DNA from: Candidatus Kuenenia stuttgartensis | Lineage (GTDB): Bacteria; Bacteroidota; Bacteroidia; Chitinophagales; Chitinophagaceae | DNA: 8,580 bases | Direction: 5' to 3' | Assembly: GCA_943330835.2 (NCBI GenBank) | Contig: CALQJH020000072.1 | Coordinates: 1 to 8,580 of the forward strand | Shown here: one piece after another, positions 1 to 6,415 of the stretch | Position numbering within the stretch: position 1 is the stretch's first letter | How the letters are laid out: each line of letters opens with the position of its first letter | Notes under the pieces: model-generated | Seen by the model: only the letters and a program-made list of their open reading frames with translations | Told to the model about the DNA's origin: nothing | Databases searched by the model: none | Made by a program: the position numbers and the translations under genes

Positions 1-1055
1 GCGACTTCTGCAGCAGCTTCTAAATTGGTTTCCAGCGCGTTTTCCTCTTGGTTATTACTTACACTTTTGTATCCACTATTCACATCAACCACATGTAAGG
101 CCTCTGTGTGTTCAATGATAAGATAGGCGCCACTTGGTAAATTAACCGTCTTTCCAAAAGATGCTTTAATTTGCTTGGTCACACCGTAAGTATCAAATAG
201 AGAATTAGCATTATTATGAAGAGAAAGGATGTCTAATTTATCCGCTGCAATGCGTTGAAGGTAACTTTTAGTTTCATTGAAAATCGCTTTATCGTTAACG
301 ACAATGCGATTAAAGTCAGCACTTAATAAATCTCTCAGAATACTGTTTGTTTTACCTTGTTCACTGAGAATTCGCGTAGGAGCAACAGCGGAACATAGAT
401 TGGCTTGAATTGATTTCCAAGTAGCTTCCAAGCTCAATAAATCTTCATGCAGTTCTGCGGTACTTTTACCTTCAGCAGCTGTTCTTACAATTACTCCAAG
501 ATTTTTAGGCTTAACCGCTTCAATAATCTTATGTAAACGCTTCCGTTCCTCACTGGAATGAATTTTTCTTGAAACTGCAACAATATCATTAAATGGAGTA
601 ACTACAACGAATCTTCCAGGTAAAGAAACTTCACAAGTAAGGCGAGGCCCTTTTGCTGCGATGGGTTCTTTAAGGATTTGTACTAAAATATTGGGTTTAC
701 CTGTAAGTACATCATTAATCTTTCCTGTTTTAATAATTTCTGGTTCTACCTTAAATTTTGAAAAATCAAAGGAATCCCCTTTTTTTTGATTGATAGAAAG
801 ATTAGTAAATTTTAGGATAGAACGAATATAGGGGCTTAAGTCAGTGTAATGAAGAAAGGCATCTTTATCAAAGCCTACGTCAACGAAAGCAGCATTTAAA
901 CCTGGGATTAGTTTTTTTACTTTTCCGAGATACATGTCTCCCAGAGCGAAGTTCGCATCAACTTTTTCATTGTGCAACTCCACTAATTTCTTGTCTTCCA
1001 ACAATGCAATTTCCACACCTTGCGGAGTTGCATTAATGATTAGTTCCTTGGTCAA
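1..1055 (-). CDS. rng: Ribonuclease G (RNase E/G family), N-terminal part, cut by window edge
   Basis: Endoribonuclease that processes rRNA precursors and mRNA in the cytoplasm. About 351 codons are present. The start region reads MTKELIINATPQGVEIALLE, close to the E. coli RNase G opening. An S1 RNA-binding core follows (GDMYLGKV at 39-46, AAFVDVGFDKDAFLHYTD at 55-72), then a lysine-rich insert of the kind seen in Bacteroidota homologues, then the 5'-sensor/RNase H-like region (LPGRFVVVTPFNDIVAVSRK). The first catalytic motif VDVNSG is at 323-328, giving metal ligands D324 and N326. The frame then runs through NALETNLEAAAEV off the window edge, just before the second catalytic aspartate. The start must be TTG at 1055: an in-frame TAA lies upstream with no ATG or GTG between, and MTKELIIN fits the family. 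The 193-base gap upstream suggests a leader. Identity is secure from motifs; the C-terminal Zn-link region cannot be seen. Confidence 0.95.
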   Translation of the reverse strand, partial: MTKELIINATPQGVEIALLEDKKLVELHNEKVDANFALGDMYLGKVKKLIPGLNAAFVDVGFDKDAFLHYTDLSPYIRSILKFTNLSINQKKGDSFDFSKFKVEPEIIKTGKINDVLTGKPNILVQILKEPIAAKGPRLTCEVSLPGRFVVVTPFNDIVAVSRKIHSSEERKRLHKIIEAVKPKNLGVIVRTAAEGKSTAELHEDLLSLEATWKSIQANLCSAVAPTRILSEQGKTNSILRDLLSADFNRIVVNDKAIFNETKSYLQRIAADKLDILSLHNNANSLFDTYGVTKQIKASFGKTVNLPSGAYLIIEHTEALHVVDVNSGYKSVSNNQEENALETNLEAAAEV

Positions 1056-1248
1056 ATGTTTTATTTTTAAGACCCTTATGCAGCACGATAGTAATAACTT
1101 GCATTACAAAGTTTGAGTTTGTATTACAGCAAATCACTGTGAGCAGGTAAGAAGCACACATTCACCAAAAAGAAAAAATAGCAATCGATGGACGTATAAT
1201 TTATATAAAACTATACGCATGGCAAAAGCGTTTCAAAATAAATTGAAA
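1056..1248 (-). other. Intergenic leader of rng with a hairpin
   Basis: This is the longest gap in the window, between the 29-residue basic protein gene and rng. It has no convincing coding frame. It holds one inverted repeat (1192-1218, listed separately). A T-rich run in minus-strand sense at about 1164-1178 starts some 14 bases past the hairpin, too far for a textbook intrinsic terminator. A 7-of-8 match to the -7 box (minus sense, 1107-1114) has a TTG only 15 bases upstream, shorter than the usual spacing, so I do not call it a promoter. If rng is read through from upstream, this is a 193-base inter-cistronic leader. Confidence 0.5.
1192..1218 (-). repeat. Inverted repeat/RNA hairpin in the rng leader
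   Basis: The arms are 1192-1202 and 1208-1218 around a 5-base loop (atata on the plus strand). The core arms are CGTATA and TATACG. In minus-strand RNA all 11 positions pair, two of them as G-U wobbles (1199/1211 and 1192/1218). In plus-strand RNA those two become A-C mismatches. The structure therefore fits better as RNA in the direction of rng than as a DNA operator. It is A/U-rich and only moderately stable. Its role is unknown; a terminator, attenuator or RNase target are all possible. Confidence 0.45.
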
Positions 1249-1338
1249 TTATCTTTTCTTATGACGATTCTTTCTTAAACGTTTTTTACGCTTATGAGTA
1301 GCGATTTTATGACGTTTTCTTTTTTTACCACAAGGCAT
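1249..1338 (-). CDS. 29-residue highly basic protein, AURKAIP1/COX24 (mS38-like) type
   Basis: The frame starts with ATG at 1338 and ends with TAA at 1251-1249. It reads MPCGKKRKRHKIATHKRKKR and then LRKNRHKKR. Of 29 residues, 18 are K or R and 3 are H, and there is no acidic residue. Such proteins bind rRNA. The sequence matches my memory of a short protein conserved across Bacteroidota and annotated as AURKAIP1/COX24 domain-containing; the mitochondrial relative is small-subunit ribosomal protein mS38. Ribosome association here is inferred. It starts 28 bases after the TPR gene stops, so both may share an mRNA. It is short enough to be missed by gene callers with length cut-offs. Codons keep their third-position variety and the family match is strong, so I treat it as a real gene. 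Confidence 0.85.
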   Translation of the reverse strand: MPCGKKRKRHKIATHKRKKRLRKNRHKKR

Positions 1339-1366
1339 AACCTAGTCTTTTTTGTTATAAATATTA

Positions 1367-2227
1367 TTAATTCTTTCTGTTTTCTTGAAATAGCGTCTTT
1401 ATTCTTTCGTCTATTTCTTTTGAATATTCCGCATCATTTGCAAGACGTTTGCTAATGTTATACCATTTAACCGCAGCATCCATGTTTCCAAGAGCAGCAT
1501 ACGTGTCAGCTAAAAATGCGATAGCTTCCAAATTATTAGGTTCTTGCGCAACTACTTTTGTTAGTCTGGCAATAGCTTTATCATATTGACCAGAAACATA
1601 CCCTCCAACTCCCAGCACCAATTGCGCTTTCATGTTTGTTGAATCCCTTCTCACTACTCCCAGCAACTCTTGTATGCCCTTCATCGTTTCTTGTGGGTTC
1701 CCATTTCTGCCTTTCCCATAAACATAACAACTTGCTAGCCCAATTTTCAAATCTTCATTTTCAGGATTGATTGCAATTGCTTTTTCAAAAAGTGAAATAG
1801 CTTCGGCAGATTCCCATTCCAACTTAGATAAATTTTGTTCTCCTCTTAAGGAGCTTAAAAATAATTGGGCTGCGAAGGTGAGCTTTTTTTCTGAATTATC
1901 CAACTTTGATGCTTCACTAATAAAATAAGCATAGATTTCCTGAGAGAAAATACTATCCTTCCAAAAGTTCGCTGCTTGAGTGTAGGCCTCAATCTTCAGG
2001 GTATTTTCCCCCTGGTTAAATTTATTTTCAATTTGTGTTAAGAAATCCACTTGAGTAGGGCTGAGTAGTTTCTTTTGTGTTTGTATAAATGACTGAATGT
2101 CAAATACTTCGATTTTTTTTTCAGTTGAGACTGCAGGTGTTTTTTGTTCAGAAATTGTTTTTCCAATAAAAAAAAGAAACAGCACAAAAAGTAGACCGCC
2201 GCTGGCGAGGATATATTGTTTTTTCAC
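1367..2227 (-). CDS. Membrane-anchored tetratricopeptide repeat protein
   Basis: This 286-residue protein has one N-terminal hydrophobic segment (about 5-22, after MKKQ) with no lipobox cysteine, so it is probably anchored in the inner membrane with the rest in the periplasm. Residues 23-130 are mostly helical and charged. TPR units follow at about 138-172 (AEAISLFEKAIAINPENEDL) and as a pair at about 198-265 (GQYDKAIARLTKVVAQEPNN, then GNMDAAVKWYNISKRLA). TPRs mediate protein-protein contacts; no partner or enzymatic role can be read here. It lies 55 bases downstream of the HU gene and 28 bases upstream of the small basic protein gene. I recall HU, a TPR protein and rng being neighbours in other Bacteroidota. 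A perfect -7 box in the HU-TPR gap suggests it has its own promoter. Function is not known to me. Confidence 0.85.
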   Translation of the reverse strand: MKKQYILASGGLLFVLFLFFIGKTISEQKTPAVSTEKKIEVFDIQSFIQTQKKLLSPTQVDFLTQIENKFNQGENTLKIEAYTQAANFWKDSIFSQEIYAYFISEASKLDNSEKKLTFAAQLFLSSLRGEQNLSKLEWESAEAISLFEKAIAINPENEDLKIGLASCYVYGKGRNGNPQETMKGIQELLGVVRRDSTNMKAQLVLGVGGYVSGQYDKAIARLTKVVAQEPNNLEAIAFLADTYAALGNMDAAVKWYNISKRLANDAEYSKEIDERIKTLFQENRKN

Positions 2228-2243
2228 TATATAAAATTATTTT

Positions 2244-2268
2244 CTGCCAATATTAATTGGTTTGGCAG
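2244..2268 (-). repeat. Hairpin in the HU-TPR gap (5' leader of the TPR gene)
   Basis: Perfect 7-base arms CTGCCAA (2244-2250) and TTGGCAG (2262-2268) flank an 11-base loop. A shorter alternative stem, CCAAT/ATTGG (2247-2251 with 2256-2260, 4-base loop), overlaps it and cannot form at the same time. It begins 15 bases after the HU stop codon. In the minus direction it is followed by A/T-rich sequence but no clean U-run, so it is a poor intrinsic terminator. It sits where the TPR mRNA should begin if the -7 box at 2273-2280 is active, so it could be a 5'-end stem. Confidence 0.45.
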
Positions 2269-2272
2269 GGCG

Positions 2273-2280
2273 CAAAGGTA
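2273..2280 (-). promoter_or_regulatory. Bacteroidota -7 promoter box for the TPR gene
   Basis: In minus sense this reads TACCTTTG, a perfect match to the TAnnTTTG element recognised by the primary sigma factor of Bacteroidota. Transcription would start near 2266-2268, about 40 bases before the TPR ATG at 2227. No TTG (-33) element is visible at the right spacing. The box lies immediately after the HU stop codon, so the promoter would overlap the end of the HU transcript. Confidence 0.5.
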
Positions 2281-2282
2281 GA

Positions 2283-2606
2283 TTAATCTTCGTTATCTTC
2301 CTTTAATTCAGGAGCTTCTTTGATATGTGGAGATGATTTGATCTCCTGTACAAATTCTTTAGCAGGCTTGAATGCGGGAATGAAATGTTCTGGAATGGCT
2401 ACGGAAATATTTTTCTTAATATTGCGACCTATTTTAGCAGCTCTTTTTTTAATAATAAAGCTACCAAACCCTCTGATATAAAGGTTTTCACCTGCGGCCA
2501 TTGAGGATTTTATTTCTCTGAACATGGTTTCCAGTGTAACCATCACATCAACTTTTGGTATGCCGGTTTTTTCGGAAATCTTGTTTATTAGATCTGCTTT
2601 TCTCAT
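2283..2606 (-). CDS. HU/IHF-family nucleoid DNA-binding protein
   Basis: Small dimeric DNA-bending protein that organises the nucleoid. The 107-residue product has the HU layout: helical dimerisation part (MRKADLINKISEKTG onward), the conserved turn GENLYIRGFGSF at about 48-59, then the beta-arm region with GRNIKKN at 69-75 and IPEHFIPAFKPAKEF. A short, mainly acidic tail of about 17 residues (roughly 91-107, ending KEDNED) follows the usual ~90-residue core. The start is ATG at 2606, because MRKADLI is the canonical opening; the frame stays open upstream to 2708, but that extension is hydrophobic and unlike the family. It is divergent from mutY across 95 bases. HU and IHF-type subunits cannot be told apart safely here, so no symbol is given. 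Confidence 0.93.
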   Translation of the reverse strand: MRKADLINKISEKTGIPKVDVMVTLETMFREIKSSMAAGENLYIRGFGSFIIKKRAAKIGRNIKKNISVAIPEHFIPAFKPAKEFVQEIKSSPHIKEAPELKEDNED

Positions 2607-2701
2607 ATCAAAAAAAATTTCATAGTAAGTTATAGTATATTTTTGAGAAAACCAAAATAAGATCATGATTATCAATAGGTTTGTCAGAAATTTGTCCCTA
2701 C
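2607..2701. promoter_or_regulatory. Divergent HU/mutY intergenic region
   Basis: These 95 bases drive two genes in opposite directions. On the plus strand there is a perfect -7 box for mutY (2676-2683). On the minus strand the best candidate for HU is a 7-of-8 match reading TTATTTTG (2653-2660), about 47 bases before the HU ATG, with no well-spaced -33 TTG. No operator-like inverted repeat is evident. Confidence 0.5.
2676..2683 (+). promoter_or_regulatory. Bacteroidota -7 promoter box for mutY
   Basis: TAGGTTTG is a perfect TAnnTTTG match. Transcription would begin near 2688-2690, leaving a leader of only about 12-14 bases before the ATG at 2702. The nearest TTTG upstream (2642-2645) is about 30 bases away, too far for the usual -33 spacing. 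It supports starting mutY at 2702, since the upstream TTG at 2681 falls inside the box. Confidence 0.5.
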
Positions 2702-3775
2702 ATGGCAATAAAACTTCTTAAAGAACATATCTTTTTTACAAAAACGCTTCTGGATTGGAATGAAAAATCTAATTCGAGAGAGATGCCATGGAAATACGAA
2801 AAAGATCCTTATAAAATTTGGCTTAGCGAAATTATACTTCAACAAACAAGGGTAGAACAAGGTTGGGATTACTATAATCGATTTGTCAAAAAATTCCCAA
2901 CAGTTCAAAAATTGGCAAGTGCCAAGGAGGCGGAAGTGTTTAAACTTTGGGAAGGGTTGGGCTATTACAATAGGTGTAAAAACTTAATCACTACCGCAAA
3001 AAATATTGCACAAGATTTAGATGGAATATTTCCCAATACCTACGAAGGACTGCTATCACTGAAAGGTATTGGGCCTTATACTGCGGCTGCTATTGCCTCA
3101 TTTGCTTATAATTTACCTCATGCTGTTGTGGATGGAAATGTTACTAGAGTATTATCCCGATTTTTTGGAATACCTACACCAATAGATTCCAGTAGTGGGA
3201 AAAAAGAATTTCCAGTTTTGGCTCAAACCTTATTGGATAAAAAGTTTCCTGGGATTTACAACCAATCCATCATGGATTTTGGCGCAACTATCTGTAAACC
3301 AAAGTTGCCTTTATGCAAGAATTGTATGATGTCGAAAAATTGTGTTGCTTTTCAAGAAAACAAGGTAAATGAGCTTCCTGTTAAATCGAAATCAATAATT
3401 GTAAAAGAAAGATGGTTCTATTATTTGGTTGCCAGTTATAAAGATAAAACCTATATCAGAAAGCGAGTGCAACAAGATATTTGGCAAAATTTGTATGAAT
3501 TTATTTTGATTGAAGAGGATTCTTTTCACTTCGTAGAAGATATCATTAAATCAAATAAATACAAAGCGATTGTTAGCTCAAAAGCTGAACTCATAAAGTG
3601 TTCTGCGTTGTGTAAACAAAAGTTAACCCATCAAACGATTCATTGCATATTTATTCATCTAAAACTACATCAACCCCTTAGTATGGAAGGTCTTGAACTT
3701 AAAGATGATAAAGGGATGAAAAAAATAGCTTTCCCTCGTTTGATTACGAACTATTTTAAGGTGGAAATTCTTTAG
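2702..3775 (+). CDS. mutY: A/G-specific adenine DNA glycosylase MutY
   Basis: Removes adenine mispaired with 8-oxoguanine or guanine in base excision repair. The 357-residue product is of normal family length. The catalytic glutamate E43 lies in SEIILQQTRVEQG. The helix-hairpin-helix is LKGIGPYTAAAI (120-131). The catalytic aspartate D144 lies in AVVDGNVTRV. The 4Fe-4S loop has C198, C205, C208 and C214 with exact C-x6-C-x2-C-x5-C spacing. The C-terminal NUDIX-like domain that recognises 8-oxoG is present, with the typical DIWQNLYEF segment and a LTHQTIHCIF stretch matching the family's recognition loop. All key residues are intact, so it should be active. ATG 2702 is preferred over TTG 2681, which lies in the predicted promoter. 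ssb follows 64 bases later. Confidence 0.96.
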   Translation: MAIKLLKEHIFFTKTLLDWNEKSNSREMPWKYEKDPYKIWLSEIILQQTRVEQGWDYYNRFVKKFPTVQKLASAKEAEVFKLWEGLGYYNRCKNLITTAKNIAQDLDGIFPNTYEGLLSLKGIGPYTAAAIASFAYNLPHAVVDGNVTRVLSRFFGIPTPIDSSSGKKEFPVLAQTLLDKKFPGIYNQSIMDFGATICKPKLPLCKNCMMSKNCVAFQENKVNELPVKSKSIIVKERWFYYLVASYKDKTYIRKRVQQDIWQNLYEFILIEEDSFHFVEDIIKSNKYKAIVSSKAELIKCSALCKQKLTHQTIHCIFIHLKLHQPLSMEGLELKDDKGMKKIAFPRLITNYFKVEIL

Positions 3776-3839
3776 TGATTTTAAATTGTATCTTTATTCG
3801 ATTTTAATTTCTGCTAACAATTTTAATGGCAAATTCTTT

Positions 3840-4265
3840 ATGAGAGGTTTAAATAGAGTGACGCTGATTGGGCATTTGGGCAAAGATCCGGAAATGCAAT
3901 TTTTGGAAGGTAATGTTGCTGTAGCTAAATTCTCTTTAGCAACTTCTGAAACTTTTAAAGATAAAACGGGAAAATTAATTTCTCAAACAGAATGGCATTC
4001 GATTGTTTTGTGGAGAGGTTTGGCAGAATTGGCTCAAAAATATTTGCACAAAGGAAGTCTTGTATATATTGAAGGCCGATTGAAAAACAGAAGCTGGGAA
4101 GATAAAGAAGGCAACAAAAAATATGCTACGGATATTGTTGGGGATAATTTAATTTTATTGGATAAAAATGAGGAGTTTAGTAACAAAAGTAGCATCAATA
4201 AAGAGCAAAATTTAAGCGGTTTGTCAGCAGATAATGAAGAAGAAACTAAAGGCTTGCCTTTCTGA
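3840..4265 (+). CDS. ssb: Single-stranded DNA-binding protein
   Basis: Coats single-stranded DNA in replication, recombination and repair and recruits partners through its C-terminal tip. The 141-residue product has an OB fold at about 1-106: MRGLNRVTLIGHLGKDPEMQ at the start, TEWHSIVLWRGLAELAQKYL at 50-69 and GSLVYIEGRLKNRSWEDKEG at 72-91, all hallmarks of bacterial SSB. A short linker rich in N, S and E leads to the acidic tip EEETKGLPF, matching the usual acidic ...PF partner-binding end. The start is ATG 3840, since MRGLNRVTLIGHLG is the canonical opening; the open frame reaches TTG 3786 but the extension is unlike the family. It lies between mutY and gldE. A near -7 match, TATCTTTA at 3789-3796, might give it a promoter of its own, but this is weak. 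Confidence 0.95.
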   Translation: MRGLNRVTLIGHLGKDPEMQFLEGNVAVAKFSLATSETFKDKTGKLISQTEWHSIVLWRGLAELAQKYLHKGSLVYIEGRLKNRSWEDKEGNKKYATDIVGDNLILLDKNEEFSNKSSINKEQNLSGLSADNEEETKGLPF

Positions 4266-4317
4266 TTTATTACGGGATAAATATACTAACCGCAATTGTT
4301 AACATAAATAGTAGATT

Positions 4318-5667
4318 TTGGAATACCATTCGGTTTTATTTGCGCCATTTCCTTCTTTTCATTTCTTGTCGATATCGACTGCAGAAACTACAGTGCTGGT
4401 TGTAGCCATTATCGTGTTGTATTTAATTTCTTTTTTCCTGGCAGGAAGCGAAGTCGCTTTTTTTTCATTGACGTCAAAAGATATTAATATTTTAAAAACA
4501 AGAAAGCAACCTTCTTTCAGACGAATTGTTAATTTATTAGAACAGCCTAAAATCTTATTTGCCGCTATTTTAATCACCAACAGTTTTGTAAATATTGGCA
4601 TTATTCTTATTTTTAATTTGCTGATTAATGGATGGATTTCGGAACCTTTATTTCATTCCGAATTAGCTAATTTTTCCATAAAAGTCGGGATAGTTTCTTT
4701 CTTTATTATCTTATTTGCCGAAGTGCTTCCAAAAGTATGGGCTACACATCATAAAGTGTGGTTTGCCTCCGCTTCATCATTGATTGTCGAAATATTTTAT
4801 AGCGTTTTCTATCGATTAAGTAAACGATTTGTCCGCTATAGTGATCGCATTGAGAAAAGCGGTTTGCATAAAAATACTTTAGGTTCGGATGACAATAATA
4901 ATTTAGATGACGCCATAGATTTGCTGCCGGAAAATGAAGCCAGTATAGAGGAAAAGCAGATTTTAAAAGGCATACGAAAATTTGGGGGCACATCAGTGAA
5001 GCAGGTAATGCGTACACGTTTAGACGTTAGTGGGATAGATTTTTCAGTTTCTATCCAAGATATTAAAAAACAGGCCGAGGATTTGCATTACTCACGTTTA
5101 CCTGTGTACCAATCTAATCTTGATGAAATTGTAGGGGTTTTACACATGAAAGATTTGTTGCCTTATTTAGATCAATTAGAAAGTTTTGACTGGCACCCTT
5201 TAATCAGAAATCCTTATTTTGTTCATGAGCAAAAATCGATAGAAGATTTATTGCAAGAATTCAGATCCAAGCGAATACATTTCGCCATCGTTGTGGATGA
5301 GTTTGGAGGAACCTCAGGAATCGTTACGCTGGAAGATATTTTAGAAGAAGTAATAGGAGAAATTAAAGATGAGTTTGATGATGAAGAAAGTATAAATAAA
5401 AAAATTGACGATTTTAATTATATTTTTGAAGGGAAAACAATGATTAATGATGTTTGTAAATCATTGAAAATATCAATCAATTCTTTTGATGCTATTCGAG
5501 GTGACAGCGATTCTTTGGCCGGACTTGTATTAGAAATTGCAGGTGAATTTCCTCAGGTAAATGAAGAGTTTATGCATGATGAATATAAATTCATTCCATT
5601 GGAAATAAATAAAAACAGGATAGATAAAGTGAAGGTGATTATTCAAACTAAAAATGCTGCAGAATAA
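4318..5667 (+). CDS. gldE: GldE, CNNM/CorC-like gliding-associated membrane protein
   Basis: Inner-membrane protein of the DUF21-CBS-CorC_HlyC architecture. In Bacteroidota GldE is associated with gliding and type IX secretion together with GldD, and is also kept in species that do not glide; its transport activity is not settled. The 449 residues hold a DUF21 membrane domain (segments at about 26-51, 81-104, 121-140 and 147-165) with GSEVAFFSL (43-51) and AEVLPK (134-139), then a CBS pair (about 229-290 and 295-350, the second with DEFGGTSGIVTLEDILEEV), then a CorC_HlyC domain (about 365-445). No ATG precedes the first membrane segment and a TAG lies two codons upstream of TTG 4318, so the start is a TTG, at 4318 or possibly 4366. 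It starts 52 bases after ssb and ends 4 bases before gldD. Confidence 0.93.
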   Translation: MEYHSVLFAPFPSFHFLSISTAETTVLVVAIIVLYLISFFLAGSEVAFFSLTSKDINILKTRKQPSFRRIVNLLEQPKILFAAILITNSFVNIGIILIFNLLINGWISEPLFHSELANFSIKVGIVSFFIILFAEVLPKVWATHHKVWFASASSLIVEIFYSVFYRLSKRFVRYSDRIEKSGLHKNTLGSDDNNNLDDAIDLLPENEASIEEKQILKGIRKFGGTSVKQVMRTRLDVSGIDFSVSIQDIKKQAEDLHYSRLPVYQSNLDEIVGVLHMKDLLPYLDQLESFDWHPLIRNPYFVHEQKSIEDLLQEFRSKRIHFAIVVDEFGGTSGIVTLEDILEEVIGEIKDEFDDEESINKKIDDFNYIFEGKTMINDVCKSLKISINSFDAIRGDSDSLAGLVLEIAGEFPQVNEEFMHDEYKFIPLEINKNRIDKVKVIIQTKNAAE

Positions 5668-5671
5668 TAAA

Positions 5672-6346
5672 ATGAGATTAACTAAATGTTGCTTGCTGGG
5701 ATTGATAATCATTGGAACCGTTTGTTGCGCTTCTTGTAATTCTAATTATACCTCCAAAAAAAAGGGCTATTTTAAAATTGCACTTCCTTCGCATGGATAT
5801 CAAACTTTCAACGATTCTACATTTCCTTATTCTTTCGAATATCCAGTTTATGCTACTATTATCAAGGATAGCACCTACTTTGACAGTACTCCGGAAAACA
5901 ATTATTGGATCAATGTTGATTTTCCCACTTTAAATGCGCGGATATTTTTGAGCTATAAAATTATTGGAGGGAAAGCGCCTTATAAAATAAAGCAACCAGA
6001 TGGCACTTACAAGGATTCCTTTGGTATAAATAAATTCGATTTGATGGTAAATGATGCTTTTAATCTGACCAATAAGAATGATGTATTGGCCAGTTCAATA
6101 AATGAAAGTCTTATTCAAACAGCAAATGGCATTTCTGGTATCTTCTTCAAAGTTGGCGGTAATGCCGCTACCGCAAAACAATTTTTTCTTAGCGATACGA
6201 CCACTCATTTTTTAAGAGGGGCATTGTATTTTGACACTACACCTAATGCGGATTCCCTGAAACCAGTTCAGGATTTTCTTCAAACAGATATTGAGCATTT
6301 CATTAACACGTTTAAATGGAAAAAAAATCAGTCAGTAAATCAATGA
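5672..6346 (+). CDS. gldD: GldD, gliding motility-associated lipoprotein
   Basis: Lipoprotein needed with GldE and other Gld proteins for gliding and type IX secretion in flavobacteria. The 224-residue product starts with a basic end (MRLTK), a hydrophobic stretch (LLGLIIIGTV) and a cysteine cluster; C22 in CASC is the best lipidation site. The downstream sequence does not show an acidic surface-export signal. Family landmarks follow: KGYFKIALP, YPVYATI, WINVDFPTLNARIFLSYKII, then VGGNAATAKQFFLSDTTTHF and LRGALYFDTTPNADSLKPVQ, strongly matching GldD. I chose ATG 5672, 4 bases after the gldE stop, because it directly starts the signal peptide; ATG 5654 would overlap gldE by 14 bases. Coupled expression with gldE is likely. 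No other gliding genes lie in the window. Confidence 0.93.
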   Translation: MRLTKCCLLGLIIIGTVCCASCNSNYTSKKKGYFKIALPSHGYQTFNDSTFPYSFEYPVYATIIKDSTYFDSTPENNYWINVDFPTLNARIFLSYKIIGGKAPYKIKQPDGTYKDSFGINKFDLMVNDAFNLTNKNDVLASSINESLIQTANGISGIFFKVGGNAATAKQFFLSDTTTHFLRGALYFDTTPNADSLKPVQDFLQTDIEHFINTFKWKKNQSVNQ

Positions 6347-6415
6347 CGATAAAAACTAATAAAATTCCAATAGCTTCTTCTCAAATCATTCATTAATCCA
6401 ACGTATTTTTGCAAA
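6347..6415 (+). promoter_or_regulatory. gldD to DUF3109 gene spacer
   Basis: Sixty-nine A/T-rich bases with no hairpin that could act as a terminator for the mutY-gldD block. The only recognisable element is the -7 box at its right end (6404-6411). No TTG appears at the -33 position, where the sequence is TCAAATCATT. Confidence 0.4.
6404..6411 (+). promoter_or_regulatory. -7 promoter box 4 bases before an ATG (probable leaderless mRNA)
   Basis: TATTTTTG is a perfect TAnnTTTG box. The sequence continues CAAA and then ATG at 6416. Since the box normally ends about 4-5 bases before the start of transcription, the first transcribed base should be at or next to the A of the ATG, leaving no 5' leader. 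The same 8-mer occurs by chance inside gldE at 5421-5428, so position relative to the gene is the real support. Confidence 0.5.

Noticed and set aside
1107..1114. Possible -7 box for rng (minus sense AAACTTTG) with TTG upstream
   Set aside because: It mismatches one fixed base and the spacer is 15 bases, shorter than the usual range; chance matches are common in AT-rich DNA.
934..1116. Plus-strand open frame of 60 codons
   Set aside because: It lies antisense to the start of rng, has no family resemblance and follows from the composition of a well-supported gene.
2109..2125. Run of nine T (A in the TPR gene) that might cause slippage
   Set aside because: The frame is continuous through it and the protein is intact; nothing suggests programmed frameshifting or phase variation.
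2607..2708. N-terminal extension of the HU protein to 2708
   Set aside because: The extension is hydrophobic and unlike HU, and MRKADLI at 2606 is the canonical start; the extended frame would also overlap mutY.
3786..3839. Upstream TTG start for ssb giving 18 extra residues
   Set aside because: SSB proteins begin at the MRGLNRVTLIGHLG segment; the extra residues match nothing in the family.
4742..5017. Minus-strand 91-codon open frame opposite gldE
   Set aside because: It is antisense to a clear DUF21/CBS coding region and has no family features.
5421..5428. Perfect TATTTTTG box inside gldE
   Set aside because: It is internal to a gene with no sensible downstream start, so it is best taken as a chance match and a warning about such short motifs.
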